From Notospermus geniculatus (lineage: Eukaryota; Nemertea; Pilidiophora; Heteronemertea; Lineidae), in NCBI GenBank assembly GCA_002633025.1, contig NMRB01001116.1:1-64000 (forward strand): DNA of 64,000 nucleotides, read 5' to 3'. This document shows positions 9,949 to 21,530 of the stretch, one piece after another. Numbering within the stretch: position 1 is the stretch's first letter; every line of letters begins with the position of its first letter. The notes under the pieces were generated by a model that had not been told where the DNA came from, did not search any database, and was given only the letters and a program-made list of their open reading frames with translations. A program made the translations under genes and the position numbers.

Positions 9949-10328
9949 CTGAAAGGGTAAATGTCGTCCTGGGTATATACAAAGATTACTCAGGATCTCA
10001 ATCTTCAGCAAAACAATACCCTGGGTGTAGTTTCGGTAGCCGACCATCACCCAGCATCCGCAATCAGTGCCTAGGAACGAGTCCTATTTAGAAATCCCGT
10101 GGAATCTCACGGTCTCGCGCCGGGGTATTTATTGAGTTTAGCTGTTCATGATATTCTTCAGAGTCACTTGACCACGGGCGAGACAACCTCGAATCCAGGT
10201 GTCGTACTGCGATGCTGGGTGATGTTCGGCTACCGAAACTACACCCAGAGCATTGTTTTAGTAAAGATTGATATCCTGGGTAATCTTTGTACATGTATAT
10301 ACCCAGGACGACATTTACCGTTTCAGCC
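9949..10328. mobile_element. ~380-bp foldback element
   Basis: Arms 9949-10062 and 10209-10327 are reverse complements over more than 100 bp: GTAAATGTCGTCCTGGGTAT outermost, then GGGTGTAGTTTCGGTAGCCG and CATCACCCAGCATC. The spacer of about 145 bp is unique. No target duplication could be fixed. Confidence 0.75.
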
Positions 10329-10339
10329 TAAATCGGAGT

Positions 10340-11135
10340 ACGACAGGCCCTGCGGTGACCAAGATGGTACGTACATGTACATGTATCTCCAAAGAAACCA
10401 ACCACAAGCGAAGAACCGTCAATATGAAGTCAATAGCAACAACCCGTGACAATCGGCGGCCCTGAATTTTGCCGAGGTTGGAATGCACGGCACGGCTGGA
10501 ATTGGTGCAACACGGTGTGCGGTAGGGAGAAGTTGGAAATCAATCGAAAAACACTGTTAAAAAGTAAATTTACTATCAGAACAAAGTACTCTTTGCAAAT
10601 TAAGCCACCCGTTGCATCAGGATATGGTATCCTCCATTACCATGCCGAATTTCGAGGCAAAACAAAGCTCCTAAGTGTGACTTTATTGAGCCTATTTCCG
10701 GCATTATTATATAGATACGACACAACAAGGTCGTATCGGACGAGATGACGTCACTGACCAGCCACCATGGTCAAGCGGGAGCGACAGATTTTGATGCCAG
10801 TAACATTTAGGCAAGCCTAGTTGCACATCCCTGTCTCCAGTGGATGGTGAATTTAATCAGCACGGCGCCATGAAATCTGTTAACGATTATTCGCCCATCG
10901 CATCGCTTGGATGCGTTTGTTGATGCCTCGGAGGTGAACGCTCGGGAGAAATATCGAAGTTGACTACATCCATGCGCTGAACAAGGGAGAGTCGAGGTCA
11001 ACGCTTCAGGCTTGCGTTGGAGGTTTCCTCGGGAAGTTGGCTGGCTTTGGGGAACTCAGCCGCAGAATACGAACGGCATTTGGTGTGTCACTGGTCAGAT
11101 CGTCAGGAAACCATCAACTGCCAATAGGCCTACGT
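10340..11135. other. No gene seen
   Basis: Unique sequence with scattered short reading frames of chance length. Nothing else recognised. Confidence 0.4.
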
Positions 11136-11298
11136 TGCTTATAATTACCTTTGAGGTCGATCAGTGATGTCATCCGCGACATCACTGATCTTCCAAGGAA
11201 GCATTTGTCGCAAACGAGTCAACAAAAACTAAAAAAACTAAAAATATGTTCAGTCGCCGCTGTGGTCGCAAGGCCGGTCGCCTAGAAAATCGCTCGAA
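11136..11298 (-). repeat. Inverted fragment of the 29025-29443 element
   Basis: Contains GATCAGTGATGTCATCCGCG, the hairpin around GACATCACTGATC, CAAGGAAGCATTTGTCGCAA and CTGTGGTCGCAAGGCCGGT. These match 29235-29385 in the opposite orientation. It is an internal fragment plus one subterminal region (GTCGCCTAGAAAATCGCTCG). Confidence 0.7.
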
Positions 11299-11475
11299 AA
11301 ATGTACAACTAAATTTTCACCAAAAAGTCCTTTTTGAATGGATAGTAAGCGGTATACAGAGCTTAGAAAACGGGGCTTTTTGGTGAAAAATTTAGTTGTA
11401 CATTTTTCGCACGCCTATCTATTTTTGGTGGAACCAATGGTTAGCTTAGCAAACGTCTGTTAAATCGGCCCTATG
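11299..11475. repeat. Fragment of the 49281-49868 element
   Basis: Holds an inverted pair around AAATTTAGTTGTACATTTTT and ends GCTTAGCAAACGTCTGTTAA then ATCGGCCC. These match the right arm of the element at 49281-49868. Confidence 0.65.
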
Positions 11476-11838
11476 TGATTCTATAACTGCCGTATATAGA
11501 ATTCGTCCCTTCATGTACCACAGCCTTGGCTACAACGTTCGCTGCGAACACGAGCTAACATGAAGTGGTCGTTAATTTACCGGGACAATCAAGATCGAAT
11601 TGGCCCAAATCAGACCCCTGCATGTTTCTAAGCGAGTCAATCTCATTTCAATTATTCCTCTAAGGCAGGCAATGACCAATTCACACCCCGCAGTAATGAA
11701 ATTTACTACTGGTCATCGACATTGATTTCTGGGCAGAGTTAATCGAAATTCCGTATTAGAGGAGGGCGATTGCAGGCAGGATTCCATGTCGTGCCCGAAT
11801 GTTGCCTGGGGTCATCTGTCATTACGTTGGCTACAGGG

Positions 11839-12057
11839 CAGTGTTCTAGCCAGGTCAGTTTTACAGGGCGGTACCACCCTGTTCAAAATTCAGAGGTCAT
11901 TTACCGCCCTGTTTAAAAATGTAACTTGCAATGCGTTTGCTATTACACCACCCTATTTGAATTTCCATCCCGCTCTGTTGGAAAATCCAGGGCCTTAAAA
12001 TCATCGGAAAATGCAGACATCCCGCCCTGTTTGGAAAACTTCCTGGCTAGAACACTG
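11839..12057. mobile_element. 219-bp MITE with CAGTGTTCTAGCCAGG ends
   Basis: Terminal inverted repeats CAGTGTTCTAGCCAGG / CCTGGCTAGAACACTG. The interior has repeated ACCGCCCTGTT and CCACCCT words. It belongs to the same broad class (CAGTGTTCT ends, CCACCCTA interior) as 28842-29466. I could not fix a target duplication. Confidence 0.75.
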
Positions 12058-12220
12058 CAGGGTGCATCCGAATAAGCCTGAATGGTGAACAATAGCATTG
12101 CTGTTGTTCGCCCCCCCCCCAAGCTTTTCAAGGACTAAAAAAGACTCTAAGATCGTACTCAACGAAGAAGGTCCAACCAAGTCCATGGGCTCTGTTGGCT
12201 ATTTTGAAATAGCCTACCTG

Positions 12221-12262
12221 ACACTTTTCTCAAATGCGACATCTCGCATTTGAGAAAAGTGT
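12221..12262. other. Perfect 19-bp-stem hairpin, 4-nt loop
   Basis: ACACTTTTCTCAAATGCGA and its exact complement are separated by CATC. The tight perfect stem stands out, but no family was found elsewhere in the window. It could be the tip of a MITE. Confidence 0.7.
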
Positions 12263-12501
12263 AAATGGCTCATTTTAATAGCTGAAATGTACCATTTCAA
12301 AAAAATGGCTCATAAATTTTTCAGGTCCAAATTTAGTTATTTTAGCTTCCCTCTCCAAAAATCACTCGAACAAACACTGATCAACAGTTCTTTAATTGTA
12401 TCTCCTTTATTTGTGACCCTTGCATAACATAAAATTGTTCGGGTTCGGAGATTGTGTGGACGACTCGTTTAACATAGGTCATTGAACCATCTTTTTTGAA
12501 T

Positions 12502-12745
12502 GGGGATTTGGCCTAGTGGTTAGGCGTACTGTCCCTTAGTGCTGGCGACTGTAGGTTCGAATCTGGTAGGAAGCGATGTGTTTCACCTTAGAAACCCGTT
12601 TCTATTTCATGTTCAACAGCATCAATGATTGAACAGCCTCCTTTCTTGGCTATATTAGGCGTTTCTATTTAGATCGTGCTTGCTTACACTGGCCTGTCAT
12701 TTGTGTTGTCGCCAAACGAATAAAAGGAAATAATAATAATTCGTC
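12502..12745 (+). mobile_element. tRNA-derived SINE
   Basis: The tRNA-like head carries an A box (TTGGCCTAGTGG, 12508-12519) and a B box (AGGTTCGAATCT, 12553-12564). It is followed by a ~130-bp body and an A/T-rich tail ending AATAAAAGGAAATAATAATAA. This layout, head then body then A-rich tail, is that of a SINE. It has no copy elsewhere in the window. Confidence 0.55.
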
Positions 12746-13209
12746 TTCATGTACATGTAGTGGCTAATTTGAAATAAATAAGAATTGGACATCGCATTCA
12801 AACACGAGTCACCCAATATCAATAAATGGAAAAAATATCAGTAAGTGAAATAAAACTTTCAGCATGGTTATAACTGTCACAACGACAGGACGGTACTGAT
12901 TCATTACAACACTATTAGTATGACAGGCACGTAGTCTATCTCGTTTTACAAGTACTGAGCATAATCACAGCAAGAGAAGGCCAATTGGGATGCAAGGACA
13001 CGTCAGAGTCGCGTCATCGTGATGTTAGGTTAATTGGTGTCTGGCTGTCGTGTCACGGGCATGATGCTCTCGGGGCAGCCCGGCAAATGGTTTACGTTGT
13101 AATTGCCGAGGCCTTGCTGAGGGAACACTCCAAGGAGATCATTACAAAAAAAGACGACTGCGTTGAGTCTAGACCGACGCCAGAGGCAAGGCTTTGATGA
13201 TGTACTTTT

Positions 13210-13650
13210 GAACTCTTACAAGACTTTTTTGGCGAAGTCAACCTGATTAGACGTCAAAGTCACAGTGCACCCACCAGGAAATGCCTCAAGTGGTATCTTT
13301 GAAATCGACTGAGTGGAACAACCTCTTCAAATCAAAGTCTGGCCGTCAGAATACCTCATCCAGGGCCGGAGCTAGCACAGGGAGAGGGTGTGAGGCAAAT
13401 GCCCCCTCCGACGTCATCGAAAAGTGACAGTCATGTAGATTTTGGGCAATTTCTTTAATTTTCACTGCTTCAAATCAACGCCTGAGAACAGAGGCAAGTT
13501 TTTGATTGTACATTTTTGGACTCATGACAAGACTTTGTTTCGCGGTGAGACCTCGTTGGACCTCGAAGTCACAGTGCACCTACCAGGAAAAGTCTCAAAA
13601 GATGTCTTTGAAGTTGGCTAGAGTGCAACATCCTCCCCAATCACTTTGTC
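13210..13650. repeat. Diverged tandem duplication (~305-bp period)
   Basis: 13210-13345 and 13515-13650 share ACAAGACTTT, a CAAAGTCACAGTGCACC-type core, ACCAGGAAA and a TCTTTGAA stretch, with many differences. No conserved frame. Confidence 0.55.
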
Positions 13651-13874
13651 ATCTAGCGCGATCGTTGGCGTCATTTAACTTATTTATTGATTCAGTTGTT
13701 GCGTACAAACTACATGTAAACATTCGGTAAATTTTGTACAAAACCATTCAGAGAGGTAAATAAATATCCAAGAATGTGACAACATAATTCTTTGAAGTCA
13801 GATTTTTTTGAAGGTAGTAGGACTTTTCGAAATTGTAACTCTTTTCCTGTGTACATGTACATGATGTACATGAT

Positions 13875-14253
13875 GGGCCATATTCATAGAGGGTGTTTAG
13901 CCTAATCAGCGTACAAATTCTGCATTACACATGTTAAAGGCCTTCTGTATGCTGCCTGATCTCTGGCATTTGCCCACAAGATGATCACACGCGCCTATCT
14001 TTCCTGCGTCTCAGTGTGGGAGGACAAAAGAAAGTGGTGTACAAATTCTAGACAAGCCTGCCTGATCGTTCAGCATTTCCATTGTACTCTTGGACTTAGA
14101 CGCAGGACAGTTAGACGCGTGTGATTATCCTGCGGGTAAACGCCTCTGGTGAAGCACCATACAGACATCAGACAATAGTTTTCTAGGTCTTTAACCTGTG
14201 TAATGCAGAATTTTTACGCTGATTAGGCTAAACAGCCATTATGAATACGGCCC
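13875..14253. mobile_element. 379-bp palindrome with GGGCC..TATTCATA ends
   Basis: Ends GGGCCATATTCATAGAGGG and TTATGAATACGGCCC. The next layer inward, TTTAGCCTAATCAGCGTA, is mirrored exactly near 14214. The inner arms contain GTGTAATGCAGAAT and CTTTAACATGTG complements. It is a long relative of the short GGGTCCATATTCATAA elements, sharing only the outer ~15 bp. Confidence 0.75.
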
Positions 14254-14977
14254 ATAGTGTTTTGTCGTTGTCTCGGTACAAACGCGCCAGTGCACAGACT
14301 GAAATGTACGGCTTTTGTTTCTCAAAGTAGCTTTTGTGGGATAGATTTATGTCCGGAGCTAACGATGTCCCTCCCTAGAGACATTTTTTCTTACGTCTGC
14401 GAAAATTCAGATAACCATTTCTCTCTTATTGTGTTTGTCTTCAAGGAAGATGTGGGCAGTTTTATGGTCCAAGTGTCACGAAATCCAACTTGCGGAATGC
14501 CCGGACGTCATCAATGCTGAATCTCTGAACGTAAAGTATAGTCCCGGGAGCCTGGGAGTATATCATATGGACATCCTTTGTGCTCCCACTCTTCGTCGGT
14601 GTTGGACAGAATATTAGACGAGAACGGATACAAACTCGCCTTATTGACCGCGAAACCAATATACTATCTCGCCTACAATATTACTTTGATGTGAAGTATC
14701 AGAGTGCCCCTGGGTTGAAAGCTGACAATACAATGGCGAGGCTTAGTTTACGTTTTGTTTGCCGAAGTGTCGGTACTCGAAGACTTGTTGCCGGCTTCCC
14801 GTAGTATTTGATAACGATATCAGACAATAGGTGAGCAAACAGATGGAGCTGGTGGAAGAAACGTTGACAAGTCAGATGGGAATTGTTGGGGACCAATATC
14901 AGATGACTACCTGGTTCCAATTAATTGATCAGTATCCTTCATGAGGTAAACACTTTTAGGATTTTCTTCTTGGGGGG
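14254..14977. other. No gene seen
   Basis: Unique sequence with short overlapping frames on both strands, none convincing. It ends in a G run at the assembly gap. Confidence 0.4.
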
Positions 14978-15236
14978 NNNNNNNNNNNNNNNNNNNNNNN
15001 NNNNNNNNNNNNNNNNNNNNNNNNNNNNNNNNNNNNNNNNNNNNNNNNNNNNNNNNNNNNNNNNNNNNNNNNNNNNNNNNNNNNNNNNNNNNNNNNNNNN
15101 NNNNNNNNNNNNNNNNNNNNNNNNNNNNNNNNNNNNNNNNNNNNNNNNNNNNNNNNNNNNNNNNNNNNNNNNNNNNNNNNNNNNNNNNNNNNNNNNNNNN
15201 NNNNNNNNNNNNNNNNNNNNNNNNNNNNNNNNNNNN
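14978..15236. other. Assembly gap (259 N)
   Basis: Run of N between a G homopolymer on the left and a C homopolymer on the right, so the missing piece is probably bounded by difficult homopolymer sequence. Confidence 0.99.
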
Positions 15237-15356
15237 CCCCCCCCCCGCCATAAAAGCTAGGTATGCCACTGATAAAATTCCCGCCATCAAAAAGCAGCCA
15301 ATCAGCCACGAATGGACAGTGCCCTGCGCAAAGCATACGGTACTCAATTCTAGAGA

Positions 15357-15790
15357 ATCGAGTGGTTATTATTATTATTATTTATTAATTTCCCTCCAAT
15401 ACTGGAGAATAAAAGATACATATTTACACGGACACATTGAACTGACACATTGAAGTGGTTAAGAAATCGCTCCATTAACGGTAACGCTAACGCTAACGTT
15501 ATTTTTTCCATGGCAAATGTACATGTACGTCAGAAATAGCGTTAGCGTTAATGTTATCGTTAACGGAGCGATTTCTTAACCTCTCGAATAGGGAGTTTAA
15601 GAAATCAAACGATAAACGTTAACTTTACGACAACGTTATTTTTCACACCACGAATTTACCAGATTATATATTGCATTTCCGGTACAAAAAATAATGTTGT
15701 CGTAAAGTTAACGTTTATCGTTTGACTTCTTAAACTCCCTAATATCGTAATATCGTTAACGGAGTGGTTTCTTAACCTCTCGATTATCTT
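15357..15790. mobile_element. Cluster of nested GGTTAAGAAATCGCTCC-type MITEs
   Basis: 15455-15585 is a palindrome with ends GGTTAAGAAATCGCTCC and complement, and a GTTAGCGTTA interior. The family-1 MITE at 15589-15741 follows 4 bp later. A further right end (GGTTTCTTAACCTCTCGATT) lies at 15766-15785, facing a degenerate left end near 15357. A short TTA-repeat tract (15366-15387) lies between them. At least two insertions are stacked here. Confidence 0.65.
15589..15741. mobile_element. ~150-bp TA-flanked MITE, family 1
   Basis: Ends GGGAGTTTAAGAAATCAAAC, flanked by TA. The interior includes GATAAACGTTAACTTTACGA and a nearly exact mirror. Same family as 3541-3693 and 61386-61543. Confidence 0.8.
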
Positions 15791-16075
15791 CCGAGTCCTA
15801 CTCTGTTTTAGGATTCATCTCACAACACAACGTGGAAAGAATCAATCACCGTTTACACATATTTATTTCCGGACAGAAAATCTCCATTCGAGACCACTTG
15901 CAAATAAGCCACATTAGCAGACTATCGATCGCGTATATATGAACGGTAATGGAAATCGAGAAAAGAATACCGCCATTCGTGTCTGCTGCACATTGCTTTT
16001 TGATTCCCAGTCGACGAGTGATACATGTCCGCGGTACGTTCTGGTGTAAACGCCCTTTGGTGCATTCATGTTGAA

Positions 16076-16747
16076 ACGACTGGTATTGGATTTTGAGACA
16101 GATGGTATCGGCGTTTGGACAGATGATATCTGTCTTTAGCGTATTTGTCCTTCGCGTACGTTGTAACTTAGTGACAATTAGAATGGCGTGTCTGAGATTT
16201 GTGTCAAAATTGTCTATAACACTGCTGCAAATCCGTGTAGCGTAAAACTTGGTAGGTTTGCCATTCATAATCGACACTGCTCCACTCATGGTTGAAGGTG
16301 AAAAAAATGTGGAGTTGTTCTCCGTTACTCTTGCCTAAACCTCCGTACATGTAGTTCCCCGTACGGAATCTTGAAGTATCAAAGCCGCCAATCTTGGGAA
16401 CATCAGGGATTCTTAGCGCTCGCTCCCTTCGTCACCGCACACGACTGGTATTGGATTTTTGAGACAGATGGTATCGGCGTTTGGACAGATGATATCTGTC
16501 TTTAGCACGTTTGTCCTTCACGTACATTGTAAGTTAATGACAATTAAAATGGCGTGTCTGAGATTTGTGTCCAAATTGTCTATAACACTGCTGCAAATCC
16601 GTGCAGCGTGAAATTTGGTAGTTTGCCATTCATAATCGACACTGCTCCACTCATGGTCGAAGGTGAAAAAAATGTGGAGTGGTTCTCCGTTACTCTTGCC
16701 TAAACTCTCGTAGTTCCCCGTAGCCGCCCATCTTGGGAACATCAGGG
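16076..16747. repeat. ~330-bp tandem duplication (365-bp offset)
   Basis: 16076-16408 and 16441-16747 both start ACGACTGGTATTGGATTTT, include CAAATTGTCTATAACACTGC-type and CATTCATAATCGACACTGC-type segments, and end CTTGGGAACATCAGGG. The minus-strand frames across them share a peptide (CSSVIDN) but are broken differently in each copy, so no gene is called. Confidence 0.85.
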
Positions 16748-17572
16748 CCCGTATGCATAAAGGTGGATTAGGGGAGGTATAGCTTATTCCTGGTGTAACT
16801 TCACGGTTGTACCACCGTCGGTATGCATAACGGTGGTTTAAGCAAAACTGTGGTGTAACGCTATTCATGGAATAGGCGGCCGAATGCATAAAGATGGAAT
16901 AGCTTATTCTGTGGTGTTAATATGCCGGATTTGCTGGTGTAACCTAAACTTACCAAGGGGTATGTTTAAGGAGTAGAGTAAGGCAAAATGAAGCACTGTG
17001 CATCATCAAATTGTATTCTGTTGAAGGGCTGCTGACTCCAAATGACTGAAATAATTGCAACCATTGGCGTGGTTGTTCAAAACAACTATAACCCTAACGT
17101 GGCGATGATTTTGGATTAGTGCTTGAAGGAGATAACGACAAGATGACCTAACGCCATGATAGAGATAGTGGGACTTTCGAAAAACCGAACCCTGATAAGG
17201 ATCACCAACATGACATTCATTGTATTTTATGAAACCAGTCTGATTGCGAGAAAAGACTCCAATACCATGGAATAATATTAAACAGTGGAATAAGCTGTTT
17301 TCTCTGTCAGCCTCTTTGGGAGCACGTGTTGACTGTTTGGGAGGTATAACTCTATTGTGACTTAATTTGCATAAAGGGTCCAAGTCATCTAATAATAGAT
17401 TTCCTGCAGGCTTTGCCCACAAATACCGTGGAATAACACTACACTGTGGAATAAGCTTAAACTTAGATTAGTTATAAGCAATTTTAGGGAGCTAGGCGCG
17501 TTTTTGTAGAGACATCAGGGATTCATGTTACGAAATGTACACTTTTCAACATCGTCCAGGCCCGAAAGGGTT
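16748..17572. other. No gene seen; GTATGCATAA-motif cluster
   Basis: 16748-16910 repeats a GTATGCATAAAGGTGG-like word three times with TGGAATAGCTTATTC words, and CTGTGGAATAAGC recurs near 17440. These look like degenerate ends of palindromic elements. A 138-codon minus frame (17006-17422) is within chance length and unrecognised. Confidence 0.4.
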
Positions 17573-17797
17573 AAACTTTGAAATTTATCTTTCGTTTCCA
17601 CTTCGTAAATACGAAGTGGAAATTTGAAAATTCAAGATGCACCATAACACTTTCGGTCTTACCACGACATGCTAAAAGACGCACTGGCAGCAGGGATATG
17701 TGTGGTACCAACCATCTCCAGAAATACCTTACGTCCTGGAGATGAAGTTGAATTTCGTATTTCTTACTTAGTTTTTCGTCAGATCTGCGAAACCTCC
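17573..17797. mobile_element. Right half of the 393-bp TA element
   Basis: Matches the right halves of 55767-56159 and 62031-62423: TGCACCATAAC, then CTAAAAGACGCACTGGCAGC, then TCAGATCTGCGAAACCTC. The left half is missing. Confidence 0.75.
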
Positions 17798-18308
17798 CTT
17801 GCTATTATATCAAGCAGCAATTCCTTTCCGGTTGCTATACGCATATTCCTTCATGGCGTATAAATGGCCATACTGCCCGTATCAAGTTATTAGCCGGAAT
17901 TTCGCCTGAGGGATCTGCCTGGCCAATATCGTAATATGATAGCACCATATATATTAATATTATTGGATGCGGCCTGTTTGCCAAGACAGAGGTGGACATA
18001 TACAGCAATAATCCTGTTGATAGCAAACAATCGAAAATCTGCACCTGTGGGAATGGATGTACAGGGTTGTCAGGTGGCGAGACGGTTGAGGAAAGTGGAT
18101 TTGTATCCAGTAGGGCCCTGTGCCATACCATCTATCGCAGTGTGGAGCACCAGCAGTACTCTTTCGCCGCCAAGGCATTTTTTTATCAAAAATGAAATTA
18201 AAAATTTTTGAAGGCCACTTGAAACCCGTCACGTTGGTACTTGTTGGAAAGCTCTCAGTGACTAACAATTCCAATGGATACGCTTAACTCGCTCGGCCTC
18301 CCGCAGAT
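17798..18308. other. No gene seen
   Basis: Unique sequence with overlapping frames of about 90-105 codons on both strands, all consistent with chance. Confidence 0.4.
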
Positions 18309-18739
18309 CAGGGTTTCTGCCAGAAAAAATATTTTGGGGATGGACCACGGTGGATACCCTGGGCACTCGTTCCGGCTGGGGGCCCTTGGCCAGAAAAATT
18401 TGGATTTTTAGGTCCCTGAGACGCGATTCCCAGGCATCTGACGGCGTTGTTTTCTCCCGTGATTTGCTGGCAGTTCGCTGTCCCTCGTGTCGGTTGTTAT
18501 GAAAATGCATTTGCCTGACGAAATAGAACTTAAATCATTTAAAAAAAGAAAAAAAAACTAATGAAAATAGACTGCAAGATAACATGATGTTATAATATGA
18601 TGTTTTGAAAAGAAAAAAGACAAATTTTTAAATAAAAAAACATCATTCTTTCTGAAAATTCGGGGGATGGATTTATCCCCAAATAATTTTCTTGGGGATG
18701 GAATTCGACTCCCCGTTCTCCCCTCTGGCAGAAACCCTG
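18309..18739. mobile_element. 431-bp element with CAGGGTTTCTGCCAGA ends
   Basis: Terminal inverted repeats CAGGGTTTCTGCCAGA / TCTGGCAGAAACCCTG. Subterminal TTTTGGGGATGG and CTTGGGGATGG words and an A-rich centre. No coding capacity. The CAGGG...CCCTG ends fit a hAT-like element, but an exact 8-bp duplication is not seen. Confidence 0.75.
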
Positions 18740-19043
18740 GCAATTTCAAACCCTACCCACTACGTACCCGCGCTCTGAAACTGTTGATGGCATCCTCAAA
18801 CAAGGACTAAAAGACGGCGTGCATATTTTGAACACTTAGCCAGTCAGAAACTGTATTACGGCGGTGGCGGTTAAACCTGTAATGATGGGTTACCATTGGA
18901 TCCCTCGTCAAACAGCGCCATCTATTGACGATCCTTCACTTTCGGCGCTAATCACGCCAGTGTTTAGTGGGTGTACACCTTGCCCTATACCTACATTGTA
19001 TAATGCCGACTCGGTCGTGAACAGTTTGTAAAGCCATTGTTAA

Positions 19044-19796
19044 GGGCGAGCCATCATTGTGAATTTTCATAGTGCTTCAATCCAGGCCCCTCTGAGAAAA
19101 GCAATAAAGACACCCCCAGTTGACTGTTTTTATAGTCCAATGTGATCACTGTGCTTTATAGACACAGAAAATGAGGAAAGTCCCAAGGATTACAGCTTAA
19201 TTACATTACATAATCGTAAACAAAGAAATTCACCAAACACGAAAAACAGGTACAATTTTCTTGGAGAGGAAGCATGTAAATGACACATTGAAGGTGTGGC
19301 AACAATGTCACAAACCCATAGAACCTGGGGTGGCGAGGGTGTCCTGACATGCTCTTCATGTACACCATACACGCTCAGTACAAAAAGGACAACCAGGAAG
19401 TAAAATCCAAATCCAATATGGCCGCCCTGTTTTGGAAAATCTGGCAGCATTCATTATATTCACATGCCGAGTACTCTATACCTGTTGAAAATATTGCTGT
19501 CAAAATGGGTGGACTAAATAGAAAAAACCTCGAACTTTATGATCCACATGTCGTTTGATCCTCAAAATGTACCATTTCGTGGTAAAGTGTACCGATTACT
19601 AGTCTTTTGTTTCAACTTATTAGCTAATTAGTGCGTTCCAAGATACATCTCATTCAATTCCTTTTGACTTATAGACCCCGCAGGTGCCTTCATTTCCGTC
19701 ATATATCTTGTACTTTTAAGGTATTTTGACATCTTTTATTTACAACGCCTGGCCACGTTTCAAAAATTCAAAACGTTGGCTCGCCCTTAATGTCCG
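19044..19796. mobile_element. 753-bp TTAA-flanked element
   Basis: TTAA at 19040-19043 and 19797-19800. Terminal inverted repeats GGGCGAGCCATCATTG / complement of GGGCGAGCCAACGTTTTG, with TGAATTTT just inside both. No transposase frame is visible, so it is a non-autonomous piggyBac- or Kolobok-like element. Confidence 0.7.
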
Positions 19797-19800
19797 TATA

Positions 19801-20616
19801 ATAATCGCAGCGGTAGGGAGGGCTCGGCTGGCGACGCGCCGCGTACTAAATAAAAGTGGCCGTGATTCATCACTCCTCCTAGAGCCATCGCGACTTTAAT
19901 TGCCGACTGCAAATGATTTTTTTGCCAAAAATGATGCATCTCTAGACTGGCTTGAAAGCCTTGTCTTCATGAAGACTTTAATAGCATTACATAAAAACCC
20001 AGCGTTCGAAACGCATTAGTTTCAACATAACGAAGGACTCTTATTCCAAAAGTTAATTACAACAAACACCACTTAGATTACGATCCGTCTTTGTCAAAAC
20101 AAATGTAGAAATCGCGTCCGATGAATTAGAAAGTTGAGATAACAAACTCGGGTCTCGATTGAATCAACTCTTGACGATTTAATCAACGGAGTTGGAACAC
20201 GACTACAGCTTGTTCCATTATGTCGGATTGGAAGTCATTTGAGAAAGGAGATTCGACGACTAAAACCCGTTCTTATGGATTTTGGGTTTGTGTTTGTCTT
20301 GGGTCCGCCGTTTCAATTCATTAATTATCTCACTAGGCATGAGATGGTCTGGGGATGGGAAAACTAAGCGGTTTGGAAGAGTGATAATGTGTACAATTCA
20401 ACGGATTCAGGAACTTTATATAAAGACCGTAGATTTGCTACGCTGGTCAGTAGCCTACCGACAATGCTGGCGGTGGCACATGTGCCTTATGTGGAGGAGT
20501 GGGTTCGAGTCCCGGTACTACATGTATATAAAGATCAAACGCCATGAGAGCAAGATAAGAAAATGTGTTTTTTTTTTCGAGAAAAAACATCTTAATAGCT
20601 AGGCCTATTATTGTTT
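19801..20616. other. No gene seen
   Basis: Unique sequence. A lone B-box-like GGGTTCGAGTCCC at 20500-20512 has no matching A box, so no tRNA or SINE is called. Confidence 0.4.
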
Positions 20617-20698
20617 AAGCGGCCCATACATGATCTGATTGCACAATATGAGAGGAACAAGCGGTCCATACATGATCTGATTGCACAATATGAAGAAC
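20617..20698. repeat. 41-bp tandem pair derived from a MITE end
   Basis: AAGCGGCCCATACATGATCT with TTGCACAATATGA, repeated at 20617-20657 and 20658-20698. It matches the end of the palindromic MITE at 40166-40321. Confidence 0.8.
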
Positions 20699-20870
20699 AA
20701 TGAAATGGTCCATGGACCATGTGCTCACTCTTTGACATACCGTAGTGTAATGACAGAGAGAGGATAAGCGAACATCTGGGGCAAGTCATTCCCAAGTTGC
20801 AGGACTTGTTTTTGGCCACCTGGAGCCAAGCTAAGAATCGAATCGGACCGAAACTTGGTTAGGGTTAATG
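20699..20870 (-). repeat. Fragment of the GCTCACCT-family repeat
   Basis: Reverse orientation of the family's 3' end (AATGAAATGGTCCATGGACC, then GTGCTCAC), with an internal piece matching 7040-7090 (CCACCTGG, GAATCGAATCGGA). An internally deleted copy. Confidence 0.65.
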
Positions 20871-20939
20871 TCCCAGAAAAACAGATGACCTGCATGTTCA
20901 AGTGTAGGCCTAGGCATTTGAACTGCATTGCCATCAAAA

Positions 20940-21130
20940 TACCGGTACCGGTACCACTAGTATTGGGGGGGGGGGGGCGTAGGCCTTATGCCTGGATTGG
21001 GCCCATCAAAGTCTTTGACTGATCATGATTGTAACATTAGGCCTAGGCCTATGAGTTGATGACCTAAGCCTAGGGCCTAGGCCAACATGGCCAAGAAGGT
21101 GTCAAAAACCCAAAGCCTAGGGCTAGTCCT
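20940..21130. repeat. Low-complexity patch: ACCGGT repeats, 12-G run, TAGGCCTA words
   Basis: ACCGGTACCGGTACC at 20941-20955, twelve G at 20965-20976, then AGGCCTAGGCCTA and CCTAAGCCTAGGGCCTAGGC. Simple or biased sequence with no gene. Confidence 0.8.
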
Positions 21131-21397
21131 ACCTGTCCAAACAAAGGCAACATCATCAGATCCCCCTGACACAGCAATCAGCACAGGCCTCAGAGGCCTA
21201 ATAACAGTCACACAACCAGTGAACATGGTGAATACTGCTAGAACTGAATGTCATTGCTGAGGCCTACCTGTTACCATGGTCACTGTACTGACTGACCCCA
21301 CCTTGGTACTCTGTGTGTCGTGGTTCATTGAGTAGTCAATAGATGGCTCCATTTGAATTGAAATGGACAAAAAGTGCAATAACTAACTTATTATNAA

Positions 21398-21520
21398 CGT
21401 CATACGCTAAAAGACGCTCTTGCAGCAGATTTGTGGTACCATCCATCACGAAAATGAAGTCTACCAATTTCGTATTTTGTACTTCGTACTTCGTGTTTCG
21501 TCAGATTTGCGAAACCTCAC
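21398..21520. mobile_element. Right end of the 393-bp TA element
   Basis: GTCATACGCTAAAAGACGCT through TCAGATTTGCGAAACCTCAC, followed by TA. A single unresolved base lies just left of it at 21395, where the element breaks off. Confidence 0.75.
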
Positions 21521-21530
21521 TATTCTCTGT

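Noticed and set aside
17006-17422. 138-codon minus frame as a gene
   Set aside because: Length is within chance for 64 kb in six frames. No domain and no splice or promoter context.
20440-20515. tRNA gene or SINE head
   Set aside because: Only the B-box-like GGGTTCGAGTCCC is present. No A box at the right distance and no cloverleaf.
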